DNA of 64,000 bases from Desulfurococcales archaeon (GTDB taxonomy: Archaea > Thermoproteota > Thermoprotei_A > Sulfolobales > Desulfurococcaceae). Within the stretch, counting starts at the first letter, position 1. Each line of letters begins with the position of its first letter. The stretch spans positions 1 through 64,000 of the forward strand of contig WAPN01000033.1 of NCBI GenBank assembly GCA_015520735.1. The letters run 5' to 3'. A program made the translations under genes and the position numbers. This document shows, one piece after another, positions 44,870 to 54,322 of this stretch. Under the pieces are notes generated by a model. It worked only from the letters and a program-made list of their open reading frames with translations, did no database searches and was not told where the DNA came from.

Positions 44870-45418
44870 TTGTCGAGCGTTTCTTCTGAAAACCTCGTCG
44901 ATCCTGTAGAGATACATGTAGTTCTTATGTATTAGCGTGTTCTTGCTTGAAAAGCCCCTGATTTCACCTGATCTTATCTTGGCAGTGACAGGTACATAGA
45001 CTTGCTCAATAATTTTGATTGATGTTTTTAATGGATTATCGCCAAAAGTGCTCAGAATAATGTAGAGCGCCCCATTGATCTCTTTCTCATCTATATCATA
45101 GTAAACTGTGTCTCTTAGCTTCCCAGCAGGCCAGAACAGCTGTACCCCTATTCTTTTAACTGCCCTAATGGCTATTTCTTTCTTCTTATCAAGGCACCAC
45201 TTATACGCGTCAAGCAATAGCTTCAGAGCTTCGTTGCCGGTATATGCGGGCTCAACGGCCTTGTTCTCTACGGACTCGCCGCCGACAGGATATATCATAA
45301 GCGTCCTCCGAGCAGGCAATAGTGTTTTATTCATGAAATAAGCATCGAGAAGATAATAGTTTTCCGCTATCTTGGCTTTATAGCATGGTATCAAGACACG
45401 CTTCTTAGTCCCGAGCAA
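44828..45418 (-). CDS. Unknown protein, second member of the family at 33086-33715
   Basis: 196 aa, sharing the ordered blocks IPCYK, LLDAYFMN, RRTLMIY, NGALYIIL and IHKNYMYLYRIDEVFRR with the copy at 33.1 kb. Conservation of the first 40 and last 25-40 residues with a divergent middle is clear. No known family or catalytic motif is recognised. TTG 45418 follows GGTGAATAGAGA. It is flanked on both sides by plus-strand genes. Confidence 0.72.
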   Translation of the reverse strand: MLGTKKRVLIPCYKAKIAENYYLLDAYFMNKTLLPARRTLMIYPVGGESVENKAVEPAYTGNEALKLLLDAYKWCLDKKKEIAIRAVKRIGVQLFWPAGKLRDTVYYDIDEKEINGALYIILSTFGDNPLKTSIKIIEQVYVPVTAKIRSGEIRGFSSKNTLIHKNYMYLYRIDEVFRRNARQLFLGEDFAEQEGE

Positions 45419-45491
45419 TCTCTATTCACCAATGGGTACAAAACACTATGTTTTATCTACCATAATACTAATTTATACCGGGTATTAAGCA

Positions 45492-45836
45492 TTGGAGGCA
45501 AAAAAGCGAGGAGTCATGCTTAGGATAAACTATGAGGATAAGACCTACTATACTGATGCTATTCTTCACCCCCAAGGATATATGAAGGCAAAATATACTC
45601 ACCTGGACATACCTGCGGATAAGGCTCCTGAAATCCTTGTTGACCTATCAGGGATACGGGGGATAAGGATTCCGTGTAGGTGCGATGATAACTGTATAAT
45701 TTTAATTATATCAGGGCTATCCATGCTAAAGATATGTGTTGAAAAGTATCGCATAATGTGTAGAGAGCATGTTTGGATTTCTAAAAAGAAAGACGGAATG
45801 ATATATGTTGGTCCTATAAAGACTTCTTCTAGTTGA
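45492..45836 (+). CDS. Unknown small protein with a CRCDDNC motif
   Basis: 114 aa from TTG/ATG-like start at 45492 (MEAKKRG...). It has a beta-rich look (VMLRINYEDKTYYTDAIL) and the cysteine cluster PCRCDDNCII with further cysteines at KICVEKY and IMCREH. This suggests metal binding or disulfides but no family is recognised. It precedes rpiA by 40 bp on the same strand. GGAGG-type site is only weakly visible before the start. Confidence 0.6.
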   Translation: MEAKKRGVMLRINYEDKTYYTDAILHPQGYMKAKYTHLDIPADKAPEILVDLSGIRGIRIPCRCDDNCIILIISGLSMLKICVEKYRIMCREHVWISKKKDGMIYVGPIKTSSS

Positions 45837-45876
45837 GCAGGAGGTTCTTTAAAAAACGAAGAAGTATTAAGATCTA

Positions 45877-46620
45877 GTGGTGAACGGGTTGGATGAAGTC
45901 GAGAAAGCCAAGCTTATGGCTGCAAAACATGCTTTCCAACTAATACATCCAAGCCACAGAGTTATAGGTATAGGAACCGGCTCCACCGTCGAAAAATTCA
46001 TTCAGATCTTAAGCGAGAAACGAGAGCTATTCCATGACAAGGTCTTTGTGGCATCAAGTATAGACACTGCCCTAAGACTCAGAGAACATAGTTTCAAAGT
46101 CCTTAATACAACGACCATCGATAAGATAGACGTATATATTGACGGAGCAGACGAAGTAGATCCCGCCATGAATATGATCAAAGGTGGTGGAGCAGCTCAT
46201 GTCCTTGAGAAAATATTAGCCTATAATGCTAAAACAAGAATCTTCATTGTAGACTACACAAAACTTGTGAGACGCCTCGGCGAGAAACACCCAGTACCAG
46301 TAGAAGTCTTACCTGAAGCAGCACTCTTTGTTTATCGAAAGATCATGGAACTTGGGCTCCGGGCAGACATAAGAAGAAGCGGAGGAGGCAAATATGGCGT
46401 AGTTGTTAGCGACACAAGAGGCGTAATAATAGATATTCATCTCGACAAATCAGTTGATGTCTTTAATCTTGAGAGGATTCTACGTGATGTACCGGGAATT
46501 ATAGGAACAGGCTTTTTCATAGGTTTGGCGGACAAAGTTATCATTGGGTACCCTGATCATGTTGAGATCATTGAAAAACCCATGAAAACACGGCATTATA
46601 GCAGCGATTATCGGTTTTGA
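45877..46620 (+). CDS. rpiA: Ribose-5-phosphate isomerase A
   Basis: 247 aa with the substrate loop GIGTGSTVEKFI, the central YIDGADEVDPAMNMIKGGGAAH and catalytic region LVRRLGEKHPVPVEV, all conserved in RpiA. It interconverts ribose 5-phosphate and ribulose 5-phosphate for nucleotide synthesis in an organism that probably lacks the oxidative pentose pathway. GTG at 45877 (or 45880). Confidence 0.95.
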   Translation: MVNGLDEVEKAKLMAAKHAFQLIHPSHRVIGIGTGSTVEKFIQILSEKRELFHDKVFVASSIDTALRLREHSFKVLNTTTIDKIDVYIDGADEVDPAMNMIKGGGAAHVLEKILAYNAKTRIFIVDYTKLVRRLGEKHPVPVEVLPEAALFVYRKIMELGLRADIRRSGGGKYGVVVSDTRGVIIDIHLDKSVDVFNLERILRDVPGIIGTGFFIGLADKVIIGYPDHVEIIEKPMKTRHYSSDYRF

Positions 46621-46705
46621 ATACTTTTTTAGACTTAGATTATAATACAATTATTCATCCGCGCCACCGATGACTATGGATCATGGAATACTATGATCAA
46701 CACTA

Positions 46706-47278
46706 ATGCGGTGGTTGTGCTTGTACAAGAAATCGCAGATTCTATTAGCAATGATTCTGTTTAGTGTAGGAGCTGCTCTCGGAACTATAGGCAGTATATC
46801 GTTGCCCCTAGGCCTAGGCGTAACGGGTTTCTGGCCTGCGGTTGTTGTCCAGGTCGCTGGCGGAATATGGCTTGGTGCTTTAGGAGTACTTGTTGGTGCT
46901 CTTTTCCCATTTGTAAGTAATACCTATGCTGGCGCCCCACTAATCGTTTCCTTTCTCTATCTGCCTTCAAACATAGTTCAGGGCCTTATACCCTATCTTG
47001 TGTTTAAGAAATTAGGTCTGGATCCAGCGCTAAGGAGCCTGAGGAGTCTGATCCACTTTCTATGGAGCGGGGTCTTCGTAAACAACGCTCTAGGCGCATT
47101 ATTGGCTACATTTATGATTATAGTCTCCGGACTACATCTATACGCCAACCCATACATGTTTGCACGAACATGGTTTCTAGGCAATACTATACCAATGCTC
47201 TTTATCGGCCCTCTTACACTGATGTTCTTGACACCGCTCCTTGAAAGAGTAGGTATAATCTCTAGAAAGTCATCATAG
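46706..47278 (+). CDS. Predicted polytopic membrane protein, possibly ECF S-component-like
   Basis: 190 aa with about six hydrophobic segments. LGVTGFWPAVVVQVAGGIWLG, the glycine-rich LGVLVGALFPFVSN and YLPSNIVQGLIPYLVFKKLG recall substrate-binding components of ECF vitamin transporters in style, but no diagnostic motif is present. Ligand and partners unknown. ATG 46706; a hairpin follows the stop. Confidence 0.5.
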   Translation: MRWLCLYKKSQILLAMILFSVGAALGTIGSISLPLGLGVTGFWPAVVVQVAGGIWLGALGVLVGALFPFVSNTYAGAPLIVSFLYLPSNIVQGLIPYLVFKKLGLDPALRSLRSLIHFLWSGVFVNNALGALLATFMIIVSGLHLYANPYMFARTWFLGNTIPMLFIGPLTLMFLTPLLERVGIISRKSS

Positions 47279-47279
47279 G

Positions 47280-47296
47280 GGAAAAACGATTTTTCC
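47280..47296 (+). terminator. Hairpin before glpA-like gene
   Basis: GGAAAAA-CGA-TTTTTCC is a perfect 7-bp inverted repeat 2 nt after the stop of the membrane-protein gene; the T-rich arm may end transcription. Confidence 0.4.
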
Positions 47297-47345
47297 GAAA
47301 AAGAAGTTATTCTATTAACAACAACGACGCTACGGTGTAATAATA

Positions 47346-48836
47346 TTGTACCGTGTAGTGGTTGTCGGTGCAGGCATAACCGGGTTATCGATAGCGCGTT
47401 GGCTGACAAGATACAAGGGCATAGAAATCATTGTTATTGATAAAGAACCAGATGTTGGATGGGGTGTAACGAAGGCCAATACATCCATCATACATCCCTG
47501 CCACGAGGAAAACCCGGACAAACACCCTCTCCGCTCAAAACTATGTCTTGAAGGCCACAATCTATGGTATAAATGGGTGAAAGAACTCGAGATACCGGCC
47601 AAATGGCCCGGCGAGATAATAGTGGCGACAATCGACGAGGAGCTCAAAGGCCTACATAAATATATAGACTACGCTTATAGGATAGGTGTTCCTGGAGTAA
47701 GGCTAATTGATCGAGAGGAAATACTGAGACTCGAACCATGGGTTAACCCCGATGCGATCGGAGGTCTATATGCCCCCACGGCAGGGACTATAAATCCTAT
47801 GATGGCCGCGATAGCTATTGCTGAAAACATAGTTGACAATGGAGGCAAGCTTCTCCTTGGCACTAAGGTTGAAGACATTGTTATAAGAGACGGAAAAGTA
47901 GTGGCCATAGAGACCAGCAAGGGCAGGATCGAAGCCGACATAGTTGTTAATGCCGCAGGGCTATATGCCGACAGGATAAGCAGGATGGCCGGTATAGACG
48001 ATTACAGCATACATCCAAGGCGGGGACAGTACCTACTATTCAGCGACAGAGTAGACGTCAAACCAAGCAAGATACTCCACACAGCCCCAACACCAAAAAC
48101 AAAAGGAGTATACGCAATAACAACTGTTGACGGCAACCTACTCATTGGGCCGACAGCCGAGGACCTTCCGGAAGAAGCAAGAGAAGAGAATACGACAACG
48201 CATCAAGGCTTAGACTTCACCTATAAGATGGCATCGAGGATACTAAGGGAACTACCGCCTAGAAGCAAGATTATCAAAACATTTGCAGGTCTTAGACCAG
48301 AGCCCAGCACCGGGACATTTATTATAAGATTCCATGAAAAGCCATGGGGCTTCGTAGAAGCAGCCGGGATCAGGAGTCCCGGCCTCACAGCCGCACCAGC
48401 AATAGGAAAACATGTCTCAAAACTGATAATCGAGAGACTGGAGAATATTGAGCCTAGAAAGGACTGGAGAAGCAAGAGACAAGCCATACCACGCCCAGCG
48501 TACATGGCTCCCCGTGAGAGGGATAAACTGATACGTGAGAACCCGGACTATGGCTGGATAATATGTGTGTGCAGAAAAGTGAGCCTCGGAGAGATTATGG
48601 AAGCGGTCAAGAGGATGAAAAAGATAGGTGTGCCCGAGATAACCCTCGATGGTATAAAGTTTAGGACACACAGCATGTATGGGGACTGCCAGGGCAGCCA
48701 GTGCCGCCCACACATAGCATACCTTCTCTGGAAACGCCTAGGATTACAGCCCTGGAGGATCACCATTAAGGGTGATGGTTCAAAATATGCTTTCACCGAA
48801 GTCAAAGCCCTCCTAAGAGGTGATCGTGATGCCTGA
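47346..48836 (+). CDS. glpA: FAD-dependent glycerol-3-phosphate dehydrogenase, GlpA-like
   Basis: 496 aa. FAD loop VVGAGITGLSIARWL, TSIIHPCHEENPDKH, RGQYLLF and GLRPEPSTGTFII match the GlpA/GlpD DAO family; the C terminus (about 395-480) is a BFD-like 2Fe-2S domain with CVCRK and CQGSQC. It oxidises glycerol 3-phosphate to dihydroxyacetone phosphate. TTG start at 47346. The gene overlaps a GlpB-like flavoprotein gene, followed by DUF1667, giving a three-part membrane-free oxidoreductase; GlpC is absent. Confidence 0.85.
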   Translation: MYRVVVVGAGITGLSIARWLTRYKGIEIIVIDKEPDVGWGVTKANTSIIHPCHEENPDKHPLRSKLCLEGHNLWYKWVKELEIPAKWPGEIIVATIDEELKGLHKYIDYAYRIGVPGVRLIDREEILRLEPWVNPDAIGGLYAPTAGTINPMMAAIAIAENIVDNGGKLLLGTKVEDIVIRDGKVVAIETSKGRIEADIVVNAAGLYADRISRMAGIDDYSIHPRRGQYLLFSDRVDVKPSKILHTAPTPKTKGVYAITTVDGNLLIGPTAEDLPEEAREENTTTHQGLDFTYKMASRILRELPPRSKIIKTFAGLRPEPSTGTFIIRFHEKPWGFVEAAGIRSPGLTAAPAIGKHVSKLIIERLENIEPRKDWRSKRQAIPRPAYMAPRERDKLIRENPDYGWIICVCRKVSLGEIMEAVKRMKKIGVPEITLDGIKFRTHSMYGDCQGSQCRPHIAYLLWKRLGLQPWRITIKGDGSKYAFTEVKALLRGDRDA

Positions 48837-50100
48837 CAGGATAACCAAGAAGGATTACGACATAGTAGTGATCGGTGGAGGCCCGGCAGGACTAGCAGCG
48901 GCTCTCAAGGCACGGGAGAAAGGCCTAGAAACACTAGTGGTTGAAACCAGGGACAGGCTCGGAGGCATACCATTACAATGCATACATCCAGGTTTTGGCA
49001 TACATTATTTCAAGGAGGACATGACGGGGCCTGAGTTCGTCTATAGGTTCATAGATAAACTATTATCAACGGATATCGACTACACCGTTAAATCCTACGT
49101 TAACATAGCCAAATACGTGTCTCCTATGGAGAAAAAGCTAGAGATCATAACACCGTACGGTACAGAGATAGTTAGAACGAAGACAATAATCTACGCGGCT
49201 GGGGCGAGGGAGAGAACCAGGTACGAGATAGGGATAACCGGGCCAAACCCAGCAGGGATCATGACTGCCGGGGAAGCACAAACGCTCATGGATATGTACG
49301 GGGTCATGCCGGGCAAGAGAATATTGATCGTGGGAAGCGGCGATGTAGGCCTCATAATGGCTAGAAGATTCGTTCTTGAAGGAGCAGAAGTAGTCGGAGT
49401 AGTTGAGATACTGCCTTATCCTAGCGGGCTAATAAGGAACGTCCAACAATGTCTCAAAGACTATGGAATACCGCTCCTGCTAAGCCACATGGTTATCTCA
49501 GTTAAAAAACGTAATGGGAGAGTATCATCCGCAGTAGTAGTCAAAGTGGGCGAGAACTTCAAGCCTATACAAGGGACTGAAACGGAAATAGAGTGCGACA
49601 CGATAGTAATAGCGGCCGGGCTGAAGCCACGGACAAAATTACTAGAGAGTCTAGGAGCACAGATAGACCCCAGGACAAAAGGACCCGTTGTTAACGAATA
49701 CTTTGAGACAACTATCCCAGGCGTTTTTGTCGCGGGGAACGCGCTGATAATAAACGACTATGTAGACTATGCCGTTGAACAAGGAGAACTAGCTGCACTA
49801 GCAGCCACTAAGTATGTGGACGAGAAAGGCATCAGGATAAAGAAGCCTGTCAAGATTATTCTAGGTAGAAACATGAGGCTAATCGTACCCCAGATACTAA
49901 CATTGACGAGCGATGCCCTATTCTATGGACGAGTTGCAAGACCTGAGGACAATGTTTGGCTGAGCTTCAAGGAAATAGGTTTCAAAATTCCACAGCTCAA
50001 AGTCTTGCCGAGCATAATGATACGTCAAAAGATAAGGCTAGATAAGCTCAAGTCAATCGGGACCAATGCGTTAACAGTGGAGGTAATGCCCCGTGACTAA
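48829..50100 (+). CDS. FAD/NAD(P)-dependent oxidoreductase, GlpB-like partner
   Basis: 423 aa from ATG 48829, behind GAGGTGATC, overlapping the glpA stop by 8 bp. Two dinucleotide folds are visible: VVIGGGPAGLAAALKA at the N terminus and RILIVGSGDVGLIMARRF near 165. It resembles thioredoxin-reductase-like flavoproteins paired with GlpA and DUF1667 in anaerobes. It likely passes electrons from the glycerol-3-phosphate oxidase to NAD(P) or a ferredoxin. A GTG at 48820 would add three residues. Confidence 0.8.
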   Translation: MPDRITKKDYDIVVIGGGPAGLAAALKAREKGLETLVVETRDRLGGIPLQCIHPGFGIHYFKEDMTGPEFVYRFIDKLLSTDIDYTVKSYVNIAKYVSPMEKKLEIITPYGTEIVRTKTIIYAAGARERTRYEIGITGPNPAGIMTAGEAQTLMDMYGVMPGKRILIVGSGDVGLIMARRFVLEGAEVVGVVEILPYPSGLIRNVQQCLKDYGIPLLLSHMVISVKKRNGRVSSAVVVKVGENFKPIQGTETEIECDTIVIAAGLKPRTKLLESLGAQIDPRTKGPVVNEYFETTIPGVFVAGNALIINDYVDYAVEQGELAALAATKYVDEKGIRIKKPVKIILGRNMRLIVPQILTLTSDALFYGRVARPEDNVWLSFKEIGFKIPQLKVLPSIMIRQKIRLDKLKSIGTNALTVEVMPRD

Positions 50101-50473
50101 GCAGGTCAAGAAAATAATATGTATTGTGTGTCCAAGAGGATGTGAGATAACCGTCGAGCTTGAAGACGGAAAAATAAAGAGTATAAAGGGATACTCATGC
50201 TCCCTAGGCAAGCAATATGCAGAGAAAGAAGTAGTTAATCCGGAAAGAATACTTATGAGTACAGTTAAATGCGTTGGCGGAGACCTCCCAGTAGTAAGCG
50301 TTAAAACAGCTAAGCCCATACCCCTCTCAAGGATGATAGAGGCCTCAAAAGCACTTGCTGACATAGTAGTAGAGGCCCCCGTAAAAATAGGTGATAAGAT
50401 CGTTGAGAACCTGTTGGGGCTCGGTATTGATGTTATCGCTACAAGGCCTTGTCACAAACAGAAAGAAGAATAG
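50093..50473 (+). CDS. DUF1667 iron-sulfur protein
   Basis: 126 aa with CIVCPRGCEI at the N terminus, YSCSLG and KCVGGDLPVVSVKT, the usual DUF1667 pattern; the cysteines probably hold an Fe-S cluster. GTG 50093 overlaps the flavoprotein stop by 8 bp, and DUF1667 is nearly always found with GlpA/GlpB-type genes. It may be the electron-transfer subunit that replaces GlpC. Confidence 0.85.
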   Translation: MTKQVKKIICIVCPRGCEITVELEDGKIKSIKGYSCSLGKQYAEKEVVNPERILMSTVKCVGGDLPVVSVKTAKPIPLSRMIEASKALADIVVEAPVKIGDKIVENLLGLGIDVIATRPCHKQKEE

Positions 50474-50885
50474 TTCTGTTGGTTTTTCTGTTTGCACTCA
50501 TAATAGGCTATAATTGAAGGCTAAGTTAACTTGATCCAAATCATTTGAAGCCGAAGCCGAATTAGTTCCTCACAAAAGTCTAATTGATTCGAATTGATAA
50601 GGATATCCTACACTTTGGTATTATATATTTTAAATCAACTATTGGATGGGGAAATAAATCATTTGTATAGGGGGTGGATCAAGAATCGGTAAATATAACG
50701 GAACATATGGACGGCTGTTATTAAGGATGCATGCCTTACTAAGGGAAGAGTCGAAGACACATGGTAATACAAAATACTGGTTAATTCTAGGTAGTAGCTA
50801 CTATAGCTTGGCTCAATACAACAATAGCCAAAAACATTAATTATTTATCTGCAAAGGTACTTTCCCTAATGGGTGTAAAGCTGTT
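50474..50885. other. Gap before the DUF4392 gene
   Basis: About 410 bp of AT-rich DNA. A 37-codon frame from ATG 50727 to 50840 (MHALLREESKTHG...) has protein-like composition, but a stop lies upstream and no promoter is clear. TATA-like AATTATTTATC near 50839-50849 lies about 40 nt before the TTG at 50886. Confidence 0.4.
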
Positions 50886-51842
50886 TTGCGAGAATTACAT
50901 GGTTTAACAAAGTCTCTCGAGGAATTAATCATAACAGAAGACCTGGGCCGTCGGGGGGTAATATACTTCTTGGCTGAATCCCTGAAGAGGAAAATAGAGG
51001 ATCCACTCAACAATTCTCTCAGATTATTAGCAGATACTTCTTCATTAATGATAGTAACAGGGTTTAATGTACCTCCAGACTATCATCCCGAGACAGATGG
51101 ACTTATAGGGGCGGCTGTGCTCGCAAGAGCGTTTGTTAACATAGGTTCTAATGAGGTGGTGATAGTTCTTGATGATGAGGAACAGAGAATGATTATGGAG
51201 CATCTTATAAAGATGCTTTTAAATGAAAATACTGCTACAGAAAAAATAACGTTCTTGACCCGTACTGATAACGAGTACTTATTCAGAGAAATTCTCGTCG
51301 AGGAGATCTCCTCTAAAGACATCGGGCTCGGAATATTCATCGAGAAACCATCACCTAATAGGAAAGGAGTAATACATAACATGCGTGGCATCGACGTGAC
51401 GCAACATCATCTCGACCCAAGAATGCTACTAGATGTTTTCAAGGAGATGGGTGTTAAAACAATAGGTATAGGTGATGGTGGCAATGAAGTAGGACTAGGA
51501 ATAATAGAGGAAGATGTAAGGAAATATGTACCATACGGGAACATGTGTGCATGCCCATGCAGATCAGGCATAGCGTCATCAACTATCACAGATACTGTAA
51601 TAGTATCGACAGTCAGTAACTGGGGAGCATATGCACTCGAAGCTCTGCTTCTGGCAATTAACGACAAGTCCGAATACATCCATAGCGGGAAAGAAGAGAT
51701 AATGCTTATCGAGGAAAGTATAAGAGAAGGCGCAATAGACGGTGTTTGCGGCGAGGGCTTCGTAGGTGTTGATGGAATGCCGCCTCATATTCATGCAAAT
51801 ATAGTGGATACCATCAAGACGATCACTTTGTCGCTTTTATAG
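50886..51842 (+). CDS. DUF4392 protein (D-glutamate cyclase-like)
   Basis: 318 aa. NVPPDYHPETDGLIGAAVLA near residue 60, GIGDGGNEVGLG near 200 and a CACPCRSGIAS cysteine cluster near 220 are characteristic of DUF4392, the domain of mitochondrial D-glutamate cyclase. The mitochondrial enzyme makes 5-oxo-D-proline; the archaeal activity is unknown. TTG 50886 is the upstream start. No wall- or glutamate-related neighbours; it stands in the glycerol region. Confidence 0.75.
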   Translation: MRELHGLTKSLEELIITEDLGRRGVIYFLAESLKRKIEDPLNNSLRLLADTSSLMIVTGFNVPPDYHPETDGLIGAAVLARAFVNIGSNEVVIVLDDEEQRMIMEHLIKMLLNENTATEKITFLTRTDNEYLFREILVEEISSKDIGLGIFIEKPSPNRKGVIHNMRGIDVTQHHLDPRMLLDVFKEMGVKTIGIGDGGNEVGLGIIEEDVRKYVPYGNMCACPCRSGIASSTITDTVIVSTVSNWGAYALEALLLAINDKSEYIHSGKEEIMLIEESIREGAIDGVCGEGFVGVDGMPPHIHANIVDTIKTITLSLL

Positions 51843-51938
51843 TTTTCTTAACCGTTTTAAAGCTACTCGACAAGATATTGATATATACAGTTAGTGAAAA
51901 ATGGCACCGAATATTGTTGAATATTCAGGGCGATAATA

Positions 51939-52304
51939 TTGGAGGCACTCATCGACAAAAAGGCAATAAAATACATCAAGGAGCTAGATAATGTCCTCAG
52001 AAAAGCGATTGAATCGTTGAATGATCCTAGCCTAGTCGCTAAGTATCTTAAGAAAGCAGATGGGATCGTCGATAAAATTCATACTGAGTACTGTATAGAA
52101 TCCGAATGCGACAGCCTAGTACTTATGATCGATAATATATATTATAATGCTCTCCAGATCTTAGAGGAAGCGGTTAACAATAACACAGCTTCAGATAAGG
52201 CAGTAGAGCTTGTTGAAAAATACTTGTTAAAGCTTGAAAGACTGATTCCCGAAGAACACAAGGGGAAAGGATCATTGATAAGCAGATTGTTCTGGCTATA
52301 CTAG
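51939..52304 (+). CDS. Small helical protein of unknown function
   Basis: 121 aa, entirely alpha-helical in appearance with heptad-like Leu/Ile spacing (IKYIKELDNVLRKAIESL, AVELVEKYLLKLERLI). A cysteine pair CIESEC is present near residue 51. TTG 51939. No family is recognised. Confidence 0.6.
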   Translation: MEALIDKKAIKYIKELDNVLRKAIESLNDPSLVAKYLKKADGIVDKIHTEYCIESECDSLVLMIDNIYYNALQILEEAVNNNTASDKAVELVEKYLLKLERLIPEEHKGKGSLISRLFWLY

Positions 52305-52774
52305 TAATAGTATCAGAAGAAATAAAACGATAAGCAAACAAAACAATAACAATAATGTCAGACACAATTTTGGAAGCTTATCTTCTTTAGTTCATTACTA
52401 TATATGTTCTATTCCCTACTTACCTATGTCTTGGCGGCATCGAACGGATTGTGCTTAAGGATAAAGATACTATAGCGATATCTATGCATTTTTACTCCTT
52501 GCCAACACCCATATCTTTAAACCTGGAAAAATAAATACATGGTTAGGCTTCTTCGAGATATCAATTCACATCAAAATATTTGGTAATCGCATAAGTTGAT
52601 ATATAAAAGATAGGCTGATGCAGGGATTTATTCTAATGATCTCCATAGTATTTTTACGTCATCCATGTTTTATAGTTCTTAATAACTATTATTGTTATGA
52701 ACATAGTTCACCATGTGGAATCCGATTTAATATGTGTTCGAATATTACATATAGTTGGAGGAATGGTGTTCTCC
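52305..52774. other. Intergenic region before glpK
   Basis: About 470 bp. No gene is supported. AATATTACAT (52741-52750) is TATA-like and lies about 29 nt before the ATG at 52775. Another open frame (52697 onward) would extend glpK by 26 residues absent from the family. Confidence 0.45.
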
Positions 52775-54322
52775 ATGAAATATTTATTATCTGTTGACCA
52801 GGGCACGACTGGTACCAGGGCTGTTATATATAATGAGAAGGGAGAGATGATAGCTTGGTCCTATATTAAGCATCATCAAATACTGCCTAGGCCGGGATGG
52901 GTTGAGCATGATCCTCTCGAAATATGGCATAATACCGTTCAGGTAATGAGAGGGGCTGTAGAGAGAGCGGGCATTGATCCAAGAGAAATTATTGGCATAG
53001 GCATCTCTAATCAGAGGGAAACAACAGTCGTGTGGGAGAAGGAGACTGGTAGACCAGTATACAATGCAATAGTTTGGCAAGACTCCAGAACTATCAATAG
53101 ATGTGACAGCCTTAAATATGAAGGGATAGAAGACGAGATAATAAAGCCTCTCACAGGTCTCTATGCTCACACATACTTCTCGGCAACAAAGCTAGAATGG
53201 ATACTAAAACATACACGCGATGGTGTTGACAGGGCTGAGAAAGGAGAACTATTGTTCGGGACTATAGATACTTGGCTCATATGGAACATGACCAGGGGCT
53301 CAGAAAACATAACTCCGGATCGTGGGGGAGCCCATGTTACGGATCCAAGTAATGCCTCTAGAACGATGCTCATGGACATAGAGAAGCTAAGGTGGAGTCC
53401 CGAGCTACTTGAGGTATTCGGTATACCGGAGAACATGCTCCCGATAATAAAGCCTAGTAGCTACCCTGAATCCTATGGTCTACTAAGAAAAGATATTTTA
53501 GGTGTAGAAATACCTGTTTTAGGAGATCTCGGAGATCAGCAAGCAGCGCTAGTCGGACAAGCAGCCTTTGAGTCAGGAGAAGTCAAGTGTACTTATGGCA
53601 CGGGTAGCTTCATCTTGATGAATATAGGTGGAACGCCTAAACTGAGCAGCCAAGGTCTACTAACTACTGTTGCCTACCAGTTTGCAGGTCATCCACCCCG
53701 TTACGCGTTAGAGGGGAGTATAGCCTATTCTGGAGCAGCCATCGAGTGGCTGAGAGAAGGCCTGGGCTTGATAAAGGATCCTAAGGAAACAGAGGAAATA
53801 TGTATGAAGGCCTATGATGAAGGCTCTGCTGGAGTATACTTTGTTCCAGCCTTTAGTGGTTTGTTTGCACCCTATTGGGACACCAAGGCGAGAGGGCTGA
53901 TAATAGGTATTACGAGATACACTAAGAAACACCACATAGTTTTCGCGGTTCTGGAATCCATAGCTTTTAGGGTTAAGGACGTCGTAGATGCTATGGCGAT
54001 AGACTCCGGTATAGAGCCTTTAGTCATAAAAGTGGATGGCGGAGCATCGAGGAATAACTGTCTATTACAGCTCCAAGCAGATATATTGGGCAAACGCGTT
54101 GTTAGACCAGTAAACATAGAAACCACAAGCCTCGGAGCAGCATTCGCAGCGGGTCTTGCCTCAAGAGTTTGGAAGAGCATCGACGAGCTCAAAAAGATAT
54201 GGAGACCAGACAAGTTATTCGAGCCTAAAATGACGCAGAAGGAGAGGGAAGAAAAGTATAAATGGTGGTTGAGAGCAGTTGAGAGAGCGCTAAAATGGCT
54301 AAATATAGAGGAAGAAGCCTAG
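52775..54322 (+). CDS. glpK: Glycerol kinase
   Basis: 515 aa with the ATPase fold start MKYLLSVDQGTTGTRAV, HHQILPRPGWVEHDP, GISNQRETTVVW, NAIVWQDSRT, FGTIDTWLIW, GDLGDQQAALVGQ and GGASRNN, all canonical. It phosphorylates glycerol to sn-glycerol 3-phosphate, substrate of the GlpA-like enzyme. ATG 52775 matches the family N terminus; ATG 52763 directly after GGAGGA is another option. No obvious facilitator is adjacent. Confidence 0.95.
   Translation: MKYLLSVDQGTTGTRAVIYNEKGEMIAWSYIKHHQILPRPGWVEHDPLEIWHNTVQVMRGAVERAGIDPREIIGIGISNQRETTVVWEKETGRPVYNAIVWQDSRTINRCDSLKYEGIEDEIIKPLTGLYAHTYFSATKLEWILKHTRDGVDRAEKGELLFGTIDTWLIWNMTRGSENITPDRGGAHVTDPSNASRTMLMDIEKLRWSPELLEVFGIPENMLPIIKPSSYPESYGLLRKDILGVEIPVLGDLGDQQAALVGQAAFESGEVKCTYGTGSFILMNIGGTPKLSSQGLLTTVAYQFAGHPPRYALEGSIAYSGAAIEWLREGLGLIKDPKETEEICMKAYDEGSAGVYFVPAFSGLFAPYWDTKARGLIIGITRYTKKHHIVFAVLESIAFRVKDVVDAMAIDSGIEPLVIKVDGGASRNNCLLQLQADILGKRVVRPVNIETTSLGAAFAAGLASRVWKSIDELKKIWRPDKLFEPKMTQKEREEKYKWWLRAVERALKWLNIEEEA

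Noticed and set aside
52697-52774. 26-residue extension of glycerol kinase
   Set aside because: Glycerol kinases begin at the MKYLLSVDQG-like strand, and the TATA box and ribosome site fit the later ATG codons.
53708-54213. Minus-strand frames inside glycerol kinase
   Set aside because: Antisense of a well-conserved coding region without any start signal.
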